From the NCBI GenBank assembly GCA_945881735.1, contig CAMCVF010000003.1, forward strand, positions 1 through 64,000: 64,000 bases of DNA, written 5' to 3'. Numbering within the stretch: position 1 is the first letter of the stretch; each line of letters starts with the position of its first letter. A program made the translations under genes and the position numbers. The DNA is from Methylotenera oryzisoli (lineage in GTDB: Bacteria; Pseudomonadota; Gammaproteobacteria; Burkholderiales; Methylophilaceae). This document shows, piece after piece, positions 1 through 8,677 of the stretch. The notes beneath the pieces are model-generated. The model made no database searches, had not been told where the DNA came from, and saw nothing but the letters and a program-made list of their open reading frames with translations.

Positions 1-1284
1 GATGACTGCAGCTTTTTTCAAAATATCTTTTTTTGATGAGCTCAACATATTATGACCTATCTCAGCATGAGTCCGCATGATGCTCATCTCTTGTTCCGTA
101 AGTCTGCCTGCCTTGTTGAGGATAGAATCCGGAATCGCAATTTTACCTAGATCATGCAATGGAGATGCATATTCTAAAATACCAGCATCTTCAGCAGACA
201 AGCCATATTTTAATGCTAGTAACTTAGAGATTTTCGCCACTCTTTTTATATGGCTTCCTGTTTCTTTAGATCTAGACTCTACAGCTCCACCCAGCAAGTA
301 AATGATCTCTTTTTGAGTCTCATCTACATCTTCGATTAGATGAAGATTTTCAAGTGAAATTGATATATTTTTCGTAAATAATTTAATTAAATCTTTTTCC
401 AAACTAGAAACATGGTTTATGCCTTCAAAAATTAAGGCATTTTTGTTGCCTACTCTGTCTTCAAAATATGCAATGATTAAATTTTCCTCGAAAAAGTTTT
501 GTTTAGTTTCTTCAGCTTTTTTAAGTTTTAGATATGTGTTCTTCTTCACAAAAGATGCCAAATTTGCATGATGATGATTGGCATATTTGCCAAGACCTGC
601 CATTTGCCTCCATTCTTCATCTTCGTAAGTTGCAGCAATACTATTTACTTCCCCTTCCCTCAAGAAATTAGTAGCTGGATTCGTGCGTATAAAAGCTGTT
701 AATTGCTCAAGTACACCGGTAGTGAAAAGCTCGATCGATTTTAGGGCAAAAATGTCTCTAGTTGCATCGATAATATGCGTTAGACCTACCCGACTCATCT
801 CAATGGTATTGATATCTGCAAAAGCTCTAAGTGATGAAATCACCATAGTAAACAACTTGGTAGAAGTTAATTCTGTCTTTTCTTTGTAATCATCAATATT
901 GTAATTAACAACAATATCTCGTTCAGGAGCCTGTCCAGGCTGGCCAGTTCGCAAAACAATTCTGATGCGATTGTTATGGATGACCTCACGTATATATTTC
1001 ACAAGTTCTAAGCCAGCTGAGTCTGTCTCCATCACTACATCAAGCAATATAAGCGCAGCATCAGGGTTATTTCTGACGGCTGCTTGTGCCTCACTAGCTG
1101 AATAACAGGATATAAAATTAATTGCTCTACCCTCATATTTAACGCCTGCTAGTGCCATTAAAGTGACTTCATGAACGGCTACTTCATCGTCAACTATTAT
1201 TACCTTCCATGGCGTTAGTAGCAACTTTTGGCGAGTAACTTTACTTTCTTCAACAAAAACTAAATCACCTGAATCACTTTGCAT
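1..1284 (-). CDS. Response regulator, receiver-DUF3369-HD-GYP (partial, C-terminus off the left edge)
   Basis: I translated this by eye from the ATG at 1284; it stays open for 428 codons to base 1, so the C-terminus is missing. Residues about 27-140 form a receiver domain with the acidic pair D32/D33, the expected phospho-acceptor in LLDVVMETD (D82) and a conserved lysine in DYKEKTEL. The middle region (about 150-310) resembles DUF3369. The end begins an HD domain with HDLGKIAIP, the signature of HD-GYP c-di-GMP phosphodiesterases; the GYP part would lie outside the window. The start abuts the stop of the upstream kinase gene with no gap, so the two are almost certainly co-transcribed and work as a sensor/regulator pair. 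The predicted role is phosphorylation-controlled c-di-GMP hydrolysis; the signal is unknown. Confidence 0.85.
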   Translation of the reverse strand, partial: MQSDSGDLVFVEESKVTRQKLLLTPWKVIIVDDEVAVHEVTLMALAGVKYEGRAINFISCYSASEAQAAVRNNPDAALILLDVVMETDSAGLELVKYIREVIHNNRIRIVLRTGQPGQAPERDIVVNYNIDDYKEKTELTSTKLFTMVISSLRAFADINTIEMSRVGLTHIIDATRDIFALKSIELFTTGVLEQLTAFIRTNPATNFLREGEVNSIAATYEDEEWRQMAGLGKYANHHHANLASFVKKNTYLKLKKAEETKQNFFEENLIIAYFEDRVGNKNALIFEGINHVSSLEKDLIKLFTKNISISLENLHLIEDVDETQKEIIYLLGGAVESRSKETGSHIKRVAKISKLLALKYGLSAEDAGILEYASPLHDLGKIAIPDSILNKAGRLTEQEMSIMRTHAEIGHNMLSSSKKDILKKAAVI

Positions 1285-3186
1285 TTAACTTACTCCTTTT
1301 ACAACACAGCCTGGAATTAAAATCTCGAACCTGACTCCTTTGTCAACCTCGCTGCGAACATCAATCTTTCCAAAAAACGTTTGATTAATAATGTTAAAAA
1401 CGACGTGCAAGCCTAGGCCACTTCCGCCGCTGCCTTTTTTGGTGGTAAAAAATGGGTCAAAAATTTTACGTAAATTTTCTTTTGGAACACCTTTACCATC
1501 ATCTTCGTACACAAGCACAAGATCCTGCTTTTCAATTACAGCTGATATTGTTATCAGTCCTGGCTGATTTTCATCAAAACCATGATGCAGAGAATTTAAA
1601 AGTAAGTTTGAGATAACTTGTGAAAAAGCCCCGGCTTGAATTTTTAGCACTAGATTTTCATTAATGTTAGATAACTCGATATTGATTGGCCGTTTTTTAA
1701 AGTTAGGTTGTAAGCTCATGAGTATCTGCTGAATATAAGCTAGTAGATTGATTTCTCTTATATCCTCACCTGATTGATCCACAGATACTTCCTTAAAGCT
1801 TCTGACTAAATCAGACGCGCGGTTTAGATTAATTTCAATAATTCTTGTGGCGTTAACGATGACTTCAAAATACTCCTCAAGATTGCTGCGTTTAATTAAA
1901 TTTGTGCGATATAGATCGATTAAATCATGCGACTTTTCTCTGAGGTGAGAAATCGCAGTAACGCCGACCCCTATTGGCGTGTTTACTTCATGCGCCACAC
2001 CAGCAACTAAAACACCCAAGGATGCGAATTTTTCCTTTTCAATAAGTGCATTTTGTGTCTCAAGTAAAACTCTTTCCGCGGCTTTTCTCTCTTCTACCTC
2101 AATTTCCAAATCTTTAGTTCTCTCTTTAACCTTTTCCTCGAGTGTTTCATTCAGCAACTTTAGATCATTTAAGTATTGCCTGATCGTAAATTCGCTTGAT
2201 TCTAACTTGTTGTGCTCGTTAAGCAATTCCGACTCAATTTTTTTTCTTTGCTCAATCTCTTTACTTAATTTTTTGTTAGCACTATATAGAAAATGGGTCA
2301 CCAAAGACGATAGTGCTAATATAAAAAATATAAGTTTGTAATTTATATTTTTCTCTTTTGTTGGTTTAAGTGTCCATGCGTCTAAAATACTCTTACGTTC
2401 ATTTGCTGATATTGCGTTAATTGCTTTCTCAATTGATGATCGAAGCAAAGGTAAGTTAGTTTTTACCGCCATGTAAATTTTAAACTTATAGGGTGTTATT
2501 CCAGATACTTTTAAATCACGGAATCCCTGATTTATCAACGTGTAATCGATAATGATTGAATTTCCAATATAAGCATCAACCTTTCCGGACCTTACAGCAT
2601 CGAGTGCTTCTTCTACAATATCGGCTGCGTACAAGTCGAGTTCAGGGTGATTAAGTGCCAAGCTTTGGGCTATATAGCTTGTTCGGAATACAGCAACTTT
2701 TTTACCCTCTAGATTTCTTAATACCTTGAAGTCATTTTCTTTTTTTGAATAAATTGCAAATGAAGAATCTAAATAAGGCGCATTTAATGGAGTGTAGAGA
2801 GACTGCTGATGGAGTGTTGCGGGGGCCACTGCAATTATAATATCAGCAGTCTCCTGCATAATATCTTCTTTTGCCTGAACTCTATCGAATCTTACACCCA
2901 GTTTTTGTTCAACTTTCTTTAGAAGGTCAATTGAAATGCCTCTAAATTCACCATTCTCGGATAAAAAAGCAATAGGTGCCCAACCAGGTTTAACGGACAC
3001 GTATAGATTTTTGTTATTAGCCAGCCATGCATGCTCTTCATTTGTCAGTCTAATGGGCGCGTCATGAATGGCAGTCTGATTAGACTGGTTAGATTCTTCA
3101 AGCGCTATATAAATTAGCAAACTAAAAAAAATTAAAATGAAACTTGAAATTAAGATTTTTTTGTTATTTACCATCAATTTGAACAA
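1285..3186 (-). CDS. Membrane sensor histidine kinase with periplasmic SBP_bac_3 domain
   Basis: The protein has 633 residues. Order: transmembrane segment at 11-29, a periplasmic family-3 solute-binding domain at about 50-272, a second transmembrane segment at 284-302, a long charged coiled coil at 303-385, then a kinase core. The phospho-acceptor box is AGVAHEVNTPIGV with H399, the HEVNTP variant common in hybrid/NtrB-like sensors. The ATPase domain shows an N box (NLLLNSLHHGF), a G1 box (DDGKGVP) and a G2 box (GGSGLGLHVV). The stop codon directly precedes the ATG of the receiver-HD-GYP gene, which is its obvious partner. The solute-binding domain suggests sensing of an amino acid or similar small polar ligand, but the ligand cannot be read from the sequence. 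Confidence 0.9.
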   Translation of the reverse strand: MFKLMVNNKKILISSFILIFFSLLIYIALEESNQSNQTAIHDAPIRLTNEEHAWLANNKNLYVSVKPGWAPIAFLSENGEFRGISIDLLKKVEQKLGVRFDRVQAKEDIMQETADIIIAVAPATLHQQSLYTPLNAPYLDSSFAIYSKKENDFKVLRNLEGKKVAVFRTSYIAQSLALNHPELDLYAADIVEEALDAVRSGKVDAYIGNSIIIDYTLINQGFRDLKVSGITPYKFKIYMAVKTNLPLLRSSIEKAINAISANERKSILDAWTLKPTKEKNINYKLIFFILALSSLVTHFLYSANKKLSKEIEQRKKIESELLNEHNKLESSEFTIRQYLNDLKLLNETLEEKVKERTKDLEIEVEERKAAERVLLETQNALIEKEKFASLGVLVAGVAHEVNTPIGVGVTAISHLREKSHDLIDLYRTNLIKRSNLEEYFEVIVNATRIIEINLNRASDLVRSFKEVSVDQSGEDIREINLLAYIQQILMSLQPNFKKRPINIELSNINENLVLKIQAGAFSQVISNLLLNSLHHGFDENQPGLITISAVIEKQDLVLVYEDDGKGVPKENLRKIFDPFFTTKKGSGGSGLGLHVVFNIINQTFFGKIDVRSEVDKGVRFEILIPGCVVKGVS

Positions 3187-3696
3187 TACTTTCTCAGGGT
3201 TACTGATAATTTATATGTTGTGATGTATTTTCGTTTAACCCGTCAGATAAGGTTTCTATTCATTAATACAAATTGTAGTCGACTTATCTATCGGAATAGA
3301 ACTTGTGAGCACTAGCGTACATTAAATAATAATCAAAATCTATACACTATGTTCGGTAACAAACATACTTGAGATGTTAAAAGGCGTATCTTGCGAAGAT
3401 TGTAGATTTACGATTTAAAGTCATAGATGAATCAGTCAAGGCATTAGGCAATAAAAAAGCATCATATGTTCAAATAACCTAATGAAACCTTGACTGACTC
3501 TCCTGATTTACAAAGTCGGCATGCGCTATGAATGTTGTGCAATCTTAATCAATTAAAAGCAGCGATTAAAAAAGCCGTTCAGCATTTTGATTGCAGGCTA
3601 TCGATTAAATCGTTGGGTAAAGCTTTTGGTGAGGTCGTTTTTTATCCATTTCTGAAAATAGCAGTTTTCTACAAAATGACCTTTACACAAAATTAT
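3187..3696. other. Intergenic region with an imperfect inverted repeat
   Basis: This stretch of about 510 bases lies upstream of the kinase gene and downstream of the GGDEF-EAL gene. I see no convincing gene. The main structure is an imperfect inverted repeat at 3429-3446 and 3480-3500, listed separately. A short open frame at 3532-3717 has no recognisable family and runs into the end of the opposite gene. The kinase promoter should lie just upstream of 3186 but I could not single out convincing boxes. Confidence 0.5.
3429..3500. repeat. Imperfect inverted repeat, about 17-bp arms
   Basis: The left arm (3429-3446, GAATCAGTCAAGGCATTA) matches the reverse complement of the right arm (3480-3500), with the core AGTCAAGG/CCTTGACT perfect, one mismatch and a two-base insertion. 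The arms are separated by about 33 AT-rich bases. There is no T-run to make it an obvious terminator. It could be a regulatory hairpin or the remnant of a small mobile element. Confidence 0.45.
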
Positions 3697-6330
3697 TTAC
3701 ACCCTCTTTTTTATTGACGCATCGTACTCGTTTCTCGGCAAAGGTTTACCAAACAAGAAACCTTGAAACGCATAACATCCGCGCCGTTCTAGAAAACTAC
3801 GCTGCTCTATAGTTTCTACACCCTCTGCAATGACTCTTAAGCCCAGATTTTTTGCCATTACTAAAATGGTTTCAATGGTAACGCCATCCAAATGACTAGG
3901 CACATTTATGTTTTGCGTTAACGACTGGTCAATTTTTAATTCAGATAATGGCAACTGAGTCAAACAAGACAAAGATGAATACCCTGTTCCAAAGTTATCC
4001 AAAGAAAATTCTATGCCAAATTTTCTAAGGTCATTCATTTTCATTACACAGTCATTAATATCGTTTAGCAGTATGCTTTCCGTTAGTTCTAACTTAATCT
4101 TACTTGAATCAATAGCTTTACTTTTTATTAATGCTTGGATAGATTCCACAAAATCTAGTCTTTGGAAATGGGTGGCGCTGATATTAATTGAGATGGTTTG
4201 GTTTTTAGCGTGCGGTAACTCCTCCCAACGCTTGAGTTCTGCAAAGGCAGTATCTAGCACCCACTCTCCTATGGGTTGAATTAGACCAACCTCTTCAGCC
4301 AATGGTATAAATTCACCGGGTAAAATGATGCCTAATTTAGGATGGTTCCAGCGGATTAATGCTTCAGCGCCTATGGGTTTATTATTATCTATCTGCTGTT
4401 GGTAATAAAGTTCAAACTGATTATTTTTAATGGCGCCACGTAACGCATTTTCCAAAGTGACACGACTGCTAATATCTTTTTGCATATTTTGATCGAAAAA
4501 CCTGTAGGTATTTCGGCCTGCTTTTTTCGCTTGATACATAGCAATATCTGCTTGCTTAAGAAGCTCATCAATCGATTCAGAGTGGTTGTTAAATAAAGTA
4601 GCACCAAGGCTAGTAGAGATTTGTGTTTTATTTCCTATCAATTCACAAGGTGTATTAATGGCATCCAATATTTTATTCGCCACTAAAGCGACTTGTTTTG
4701 ATGGAATTTGGCCAAGCCCACCCAAGCCCTCTAATATAATGACAAATTCATCTCCGCCAATACGCGCCAACGTATCCACTTTGCGAATACAGGTTTGCAA
4801 GCGATTGGCGACATTTTGTAGAAATAGATCACCAGCATCATGGCCGAGCGTGTCGTTTAAAGTCTTGAAGTTATCAAGATCTATAAAAATAACCGCACCC
4901 TTTAATCCAGTTCGAGTACTGGTTTCAAGTGCTTGCTTAAGCCTATCTATCAGCAAACGCCTATTGGGTAATTTGGTAAGTGGGTCGTAAAAAGCTAAGG
5001 CGAAAATATCTTCCGTAGATTTTTTAGCCTGAGTAATATCCGAGAATGAAAACGAGTAATTAACAAAGGCATCGTTGGAGTCCTTTAATCTAGTAATAGT
5101 TAAGTGCTGTGGAAAAGTTTCACCATTTATACGCTTACCCCAAACTTCCCCCACCCAACTACCATTGGCATTCATTTTATTTAGAATACCTGAATAGAAA
5201 TCATCCTCATGTTCACTGGATTCAAAAATATGTGGCTTGGAGCCAATTACGTCAACTGGGCTGTAACCGGTCATATCCATAAAAGCTTGGTTGACACGTA
5301 ATATTTGCATCTTAACATCAGTTATAGCAATGGCTTCTATGCCACTAGAAGACATGGTAGAAAAACGAACCTCTTCTAGAGATTTCTTTTTAAATGAGAG
5401 GTCGCGTATAAAACTATTAAAGTGATAGCTATTCTGATGTTTTATACCAATAAAGCTAAATTCAATGGGAATATCTGAACCGTCAGCATGCCTTGCCATT
5501 ACTTCGATACGCTTGCCTATGTAAGAACTAATATGAGTTTTTAAAAATTTAGCAATATCATTTTTGATGTTTTCGTATACATCTGACGTTAAAATGAGTT
5601 TGTAAAAATTACTATTCATTTGCTCGTTTAGTGAGTACCCAAAAATAAAGGCTGCCTCATTGTTGAAATAAATTAAACGTAAATCTTGATTGACAGTAAT
5701 CACTGCGTCAAAAGCAGCATCCAAAATCTTGCGTGAATTTACCTCAAGTTGATACCGTTCGATAACTTCTTGCTGAAGTTCAGACTGAAGCACAATATTT
5801 TCTGACTGCAATCTCAACTCAGCACTTCTTAGTAGGGCTAGAGTTTTTTGAAGCTCCAATTGATTGATGACCGTTTGACTTAAGTATCTCAGGGAAGATT
5901 TTTGATAATCATTAAGTTTCCGTGGCTTAGTATCAATTGCGCACAGTGTTCCTAAAGCCATCCCATTGGGCGCAACTAAAGGAGCGCCTGCATAGAAGCG
6001 GATTTTAGGATTTTCTTTAACAAGAGGGTTTTCAGAAAAACGCGGATCAATTTGTGCGTCAGTAACTTCTAGAATTTCATCTGGGTTTAAAATGGCATGT
6101 GCGCAAAAAGCTACCTCACGTGAGGTTTCTTGAGCTTTTATTCCAACACTAGACTTAAACCATTGGCGATTTTCGTCCACAAGTGAAATTAGTGCAATCG
6201 GCACCTCGCAAATACTAGCTACAAGCTTTGTAAGGTTATCAAACACCTCTTCAGACTGCGTATCTAGCACGCAATAACTATTTAAGGTTTGAAGTCGCTC
6301 AGCCTCATTAATGGGTAATGGCGGCTTCAT
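3697..6330 (-). CDS. Diguanylate cyclase/phosphodiesterase (GAF-PAS-PAS-GGDEF-EAL)
   Basis: The protein has 877 residues and no membrane segment, so it is probably cytoplasmic. Order: GAF (about 24-165), a helical linker, PAS (about 200-315), PAS (about 325-440), GGDEF (about 445-612) and EAL (about 625-870). The cyclase site is intact (GGDEF at 525-529) and an inhibitory-site RxxD (RKVD, 516-519) lies five residues before it. The EAL domain keeps EALIRW (656-661), ELTES, LKIDQS with the catalytic lysine, and EGVET. The loop-6 motif normally read DDFGTG is DNFGTG here (D778, N779). Phosphodiesterase activity may therefore be weakened while cyclase activity looks intact. The gene stands alone; its target may be the polysaccharide genes in this window, but that is only inference. 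Confidence 0.92.
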   Translation of the reverse strand: MKPPLPINEAERLQTLNSYCVLDTQSEEVFDNLTKLVASICEVPIALISLVDENRQWFKSSVGIKAQETSREVAFCAHAILNPDEILEVTDAQIDPRFSENPLVKENPKIRFYAGAPLVAPNGMALGTLCAIDTKPRKLNDYQKSSLRYLSQTVINQLELQKTLALLRSAELRLQSENIVLQSELQQEVIERYQLEVNSRKILDAAFDAVITVNQDLRLIYFNNEAAFIFGYSLNEQMNSNFYKLILTSDVYENIKNDIAKFLKTHISSYIGKRIEVMARHADGSDIPIEFSFIGIKHQNSYHFNSFIRDLSFKKKSLEEVRFSTMSSSGIEAIAITDVKMQILRVNQAFMDMTGYSPVDVIGSKPHIFESSEHEDDFYSGILNKMNANGSWVGEVWGKRINGETFPQHLTITRLKDSNDAFVNYSFSFSDITQAKKSTEDIFALAFYDPLTKLPNRRLLIDRLKQALETSTRTGLKGAVIFIDLDNFKTLNDTLGHDAGDLFLQNVANRLQTCIRKVDTLARIGGDEFVIILEGLGGLGQIPSKQVALVANKILDAINTPCELIGNKTQISTSLGATLFNNHSESIDELLKQADIAMYQAKKAGRNTYRFFDQNMQKDISSRVTLENALRGAIKNNQFELYYQQQIDNNKPIGAEALIRWNHPKLGIILPGEFIPLAEEVGLIQPIGEWVLDTAFAELKRWEELPHAKNQTISINISATHFQRLDFVESIQALIKSKAIDSSKIKLELTESILLNDINDCVMKMNDLRKFGIEFSLDNFGTGYSSLSCLTQLPLSELKIDQSLTQNINVPSHLDGVTIETILVMAKNLGLRVIAEGVETIEQRSFLERRGCYAFQGFLFGKPLPRNEYDASIKKRV

Positions 6331-6452
6331 AGCAGTTTATAAATTTTCATACACTTTATAACCCAAAATGATCAATTTTTTTATAACTGTAAAGTTATTA
6401 TACGCTTATAAAATATAAGATATGTACGCTACCAAACATAGCGCTTCACAAT
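6331..6452. other. Upstream region of the GGDEF-EAL gene
   Basis: This AT-rich stretch lies between the GGDEF-EAL start and a decayed gene. Several TATAAT-like strings occur on the minus strand but no paired -35 box is convincing. Together with the pseudogene at 6453-6746 it makes up most of the 6331-6807 interval. Confidence 0.4.
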
Positions 6453-6746
6453 GTTTATATTATTGAGCTGTCGAATGATGTGCTTTAAGAAGCAAAATTT
6501 AATCCTAATTACATAACCGGCAAGCCTTGCGTTTATGTCGGTATGACTGGCTTAGACCCTGATCTACGCTTTGATAAACACAAAGCGGGCATTCAATCTA
6601 ATCGCTACTTTAAAATATATGGGCTACGCTTATTACCTGATTTATATGAAGGATTTAATCCACTAAGCTATGATGAAGTCGTTAGCTTAGAAATAGAGAT
6701 TGGCATTGATTTGAGAAGCGCAGGTTTTGGTGTTTGGCAGGCTTAG
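6453..6746 (+). pseudogene. Decayed GIY-YIG-like nuclease-family gene (in-frame stop, no start)
   Basis: Reading the frame back from the ATG at 6543 gives a continuous family-like sequence, VYIIELSNDVL, then a TAA at 6486-6488, then EAKFNPNYITGKPCVYVGMT and on through FDKHKAG to GFGVWQA before the final stop. PCVYVGMTG followed by an HKAG segment is what I recall from small GIY-YIG-like proteins. The homology continues on both sides of the TAA in the same frame and no start codon lies upstream, so I read this as a gene broken by a point mutation and N-terminal loss. An internal start at 6543 could still make a 67-residue fragment. The family assignment is from memory of the motif. Confidence 0.65.
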
Positions 6747-6807
6747 TTATGTAATAGAACCAGTTAGTTATCGGGATTGGTGAGCCAAAAAAATCAAAAG
6801 CAGATTT

Positions 6808-7902
6808 TTATGCATATTGTCGAACAAACATCTCAATTTCATCATTCAATTCACCATGAGAAGTTAATTCGTATATCCAGCGTTTTGGAATAGCCCCCAC
6901 GCCTAGAGTAGCACCGATTATTGCACCTAGAACGGCACCGCGATGGCAATTATCACCACCCACATTGGTGTTAGCAATCAGCGCGCTTTCAAAATCATCA
7001 TGATAGCGGGCGGCTAAATAGAGCACGGAAGGAAAAGATTGATCAATATAGCAGGCAGGGCTAAGTAGCCCGCCAATAACATCTAAATCTGAGCTTTGGT
7101 TGAGACGAACACTCTGAATGACCTTAGCAACTGGAAAACCAAGTCGGCTTGCTACTTTGCAAGCCAACTGTTCTGTGTCTGGGTCGATATCGTTAACAAT
7201 ATGAAATAGAAGTTGGCTTAGTTCGAGGGTGTGGCGCTCAAGCAGAGATGAGCGGTGCGTAAGACGCTGTTGCGTTAAAGCAGCCATTTCGGTGGCTAGT
7301 AAATTATTATCGCGCAAGCTCGCCAAAATAACGATAGGCAAACTTACCAAACCGCCAATTGATGCGGTGTCATGCCCTTCTGCGCCTGCACAGTTTTCGG
7401 GCGGGATACCGTTTGCATAGTTGGCAAAAAAGTCACGGTGATACGATTCGGCGTAAGTATCGTTATGCCGGTCTGGCTCAGTCATAAAACGAATATATTC
7501 ATGCAAAAAATCGGTTGAATCGTAATAGCCTTTGGTTATGAGAGAGCGCAACAATACGCGCGCGCACAACAAATTCAGCGTGTTATCACCCGCTTGCATT
7601 CCTTGATGGTAATGGCGGTTGGCTTGCCCCCAGTGCTGTTTCTTGCCTTTTAAAATGACACTTCCCACAATGTTGCCATCCTGAGTACCCCGCCCCGCCT
7701 TGGCAGTATTGGCCAGCGCCATAATAGAGTTTGGATGATGCTCCTTCGGTGCCTGATAATCTCTAATTTGACCAAAATCTTGCCATAAGGCGGCAATGTT
7801 GTAATACCAATGCACGGGCATCGCCAACGCATCACCAACAAACATTCCCCACAGTGCGCCTCGCATGCGATCTGCTTTATTAAGTTGATTGCTACTGTTC
7901 AT
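6808..7902 (-). CDS. ADP-ribosylglycohydrolase family protein
   Basis: The 364-residue protein begins with RGALWGMFVGDALAMPVHWY, the N-terminal signature of the ADP-ribosylglycohydrolase (DraG/ARH) fold, and is all-helical in character. The C-terminal metal loop, usually GGDTDT in DraG-type enzymes, reads NVGGDNCHRGAVLGA here. I recall GGDN-HRGAVLG as typical of a distinct bacterial subfamily, so this is probably a normal member of that group, not a broken DraG. Substrate is unknown: it may act on an ADP-ribosylated protein or nucleotide, or on another N-glycosidic bond. It is divergent from msrB with about 290 bases between them and shows no operon partner. Confidence 0.85.
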   Translation of the reverse strand: MNSSNQLNKADRMRGALWGMFVGDALAMPVHWYYNIAALWQDFGQIRDYQAPKEHHPNSIMALANTAKAGRGTQDGNIVGSVILKGKKQHWGQANRHYHQGMQAGDNTLNLLCARVLLRSLITKGYYDSTDFLHEYIRFMTEPDRHNDTYAESYHRDFFANYANGIPPENCAGAEGHDTASIGGLVSLPIVILASLRDNNLLATEMAALTQQRLTHRSSLLERHTLELSQLLFHIVNDIDPDTEQLACKVASRLGFPVAKVIQSVRLNQSSDLDVIGGLLSPACYIDQSFPSVLYLAARYHDDFESALIANTNVGGDNCHRGAVLGAIIGATLGVGAIPKRWIYELTSHGELNDEIEMFVRQYA

Positions 7903-8192
7903 TTCATCCTAATTATTTTCTTTTATTTTAAACCTAATTATTTATTGAGGCCGCTATTCATCAGCGAAGTTCAAACATCAGTAACTCATAAAACTTAATG
8001 TCAATATCCGACAATATGATTAAAAATAATGACTGAAATAATGACGCTTAAAATATTTGTATTTGTTTTTAAATTAGGTAATATGCACTTTCAAAGACAC
8101 TATTTGTGACTTGCGCAGTCGATAAACAGGACTAGTTTCAAAATACCAAATCACACAATTTGCTAATCATCTACAACCCTTTGGATACTTAA

Positions 8193-8636
8193 ATGCTTAC
8201 TTGGCAAGATATAGAAAAATTTGTGACTGAAGGCAACCCGCCGGCCGACCAGCGCATGGTTAAAACAGGTATGCAATGGCGCAGTATATTGCCCAATGAC
8301 GTTTTTGAAGTGACGCGCAACGCAGGAACCGAGAGCCCTTTTAGCTCGCCAATGTGTACGCTCTTTGAACCAGGTATTTATGCTTGCGCCTGTTGCGATA
8401 CATTATTATTTGATTCAACAGAAAAGTTTGACTCAGGTACTGGCTGGCCTTCATTTACACAACCTATAAAGCATAATACAGTGGCTTATTATAAAGATGA
8501 CAGCTTAAATAGAATGCGTGTAGAAATCACCTGCAATTCTTGTGATGCTCATTTAGGCCATGTGTTTCCAGATGGACCAGCACCAAGCCGGCTTCGCTAT
8601 TGCGTAAATGCGCTTTCATTAAAACGTAAAACTTAA
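8193..8636 (+). CDS. msrB: Peptide-methionine (R)-S-oxide reductase MsrB
   Basis: The 147-residue protein is full length for MsrB, which reduces the R epimer of methionine sulfoxide in proteins with thioredoxin. Two zinc-binding CxxC motifs are visible (CACC and CNSC), together with the family strings SGTGWPSF and HLGHVFPDGP. The catalytic cysteine is C137 in RYCVNALSL. There is no signal peptide, so it is cytoplasmic. The gene is monocistronic, ends at a clear hairpin terminator and converges on the ABC exporter gene. Confidence 0.97.
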   Translation: MLTWQDIEKFVTEGNPPADQRMVKTGMQWRSILPNDVFEVTRNAGTESPFSSPMCTLFEPGIYACACCDTLLFDSTEKFDSGTGWPSFTQPIKHNTVAYYKDDSLNRMRVEITCNSCDAHLGHVFPDGPAPSRLRYCVNALSLKRKT

Positions 8637-8651
8637 TCTATAGCGGTTTTA

Positions 8652-8677
8652 GGTAAACATGTAAATGTTTACCTTTT
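8652..8677 (+). terminator. Rho-independent terminator of msrB
   Basis: A perfect 9-bp stem (GGTAAACAT, loop GTAA, ATGTTTACC) is followed by TTTT. It lies 15 bases after the msrB stop and reaches into the stop of the converging ABC transporter gene. On the minus strand the hairpin is not followed by a T-run, so it serves mainly msrB. Confidence 0.75.

Noticed and set aside
683-889. Short plus-strand open frames opposite the receiver-HD-GYP gene and similar shadows across the window
   Set aside because: They lie antisense to well-supported genes and have no domain features or ribosome sites.
3532-3717. A 61-residue open frame between the kinase and the GGDEF-EAL gene
   Set aside because: No recognisable family, no ribosome site, and the end overlaps the GGDEF-EAL gene on the other strand.
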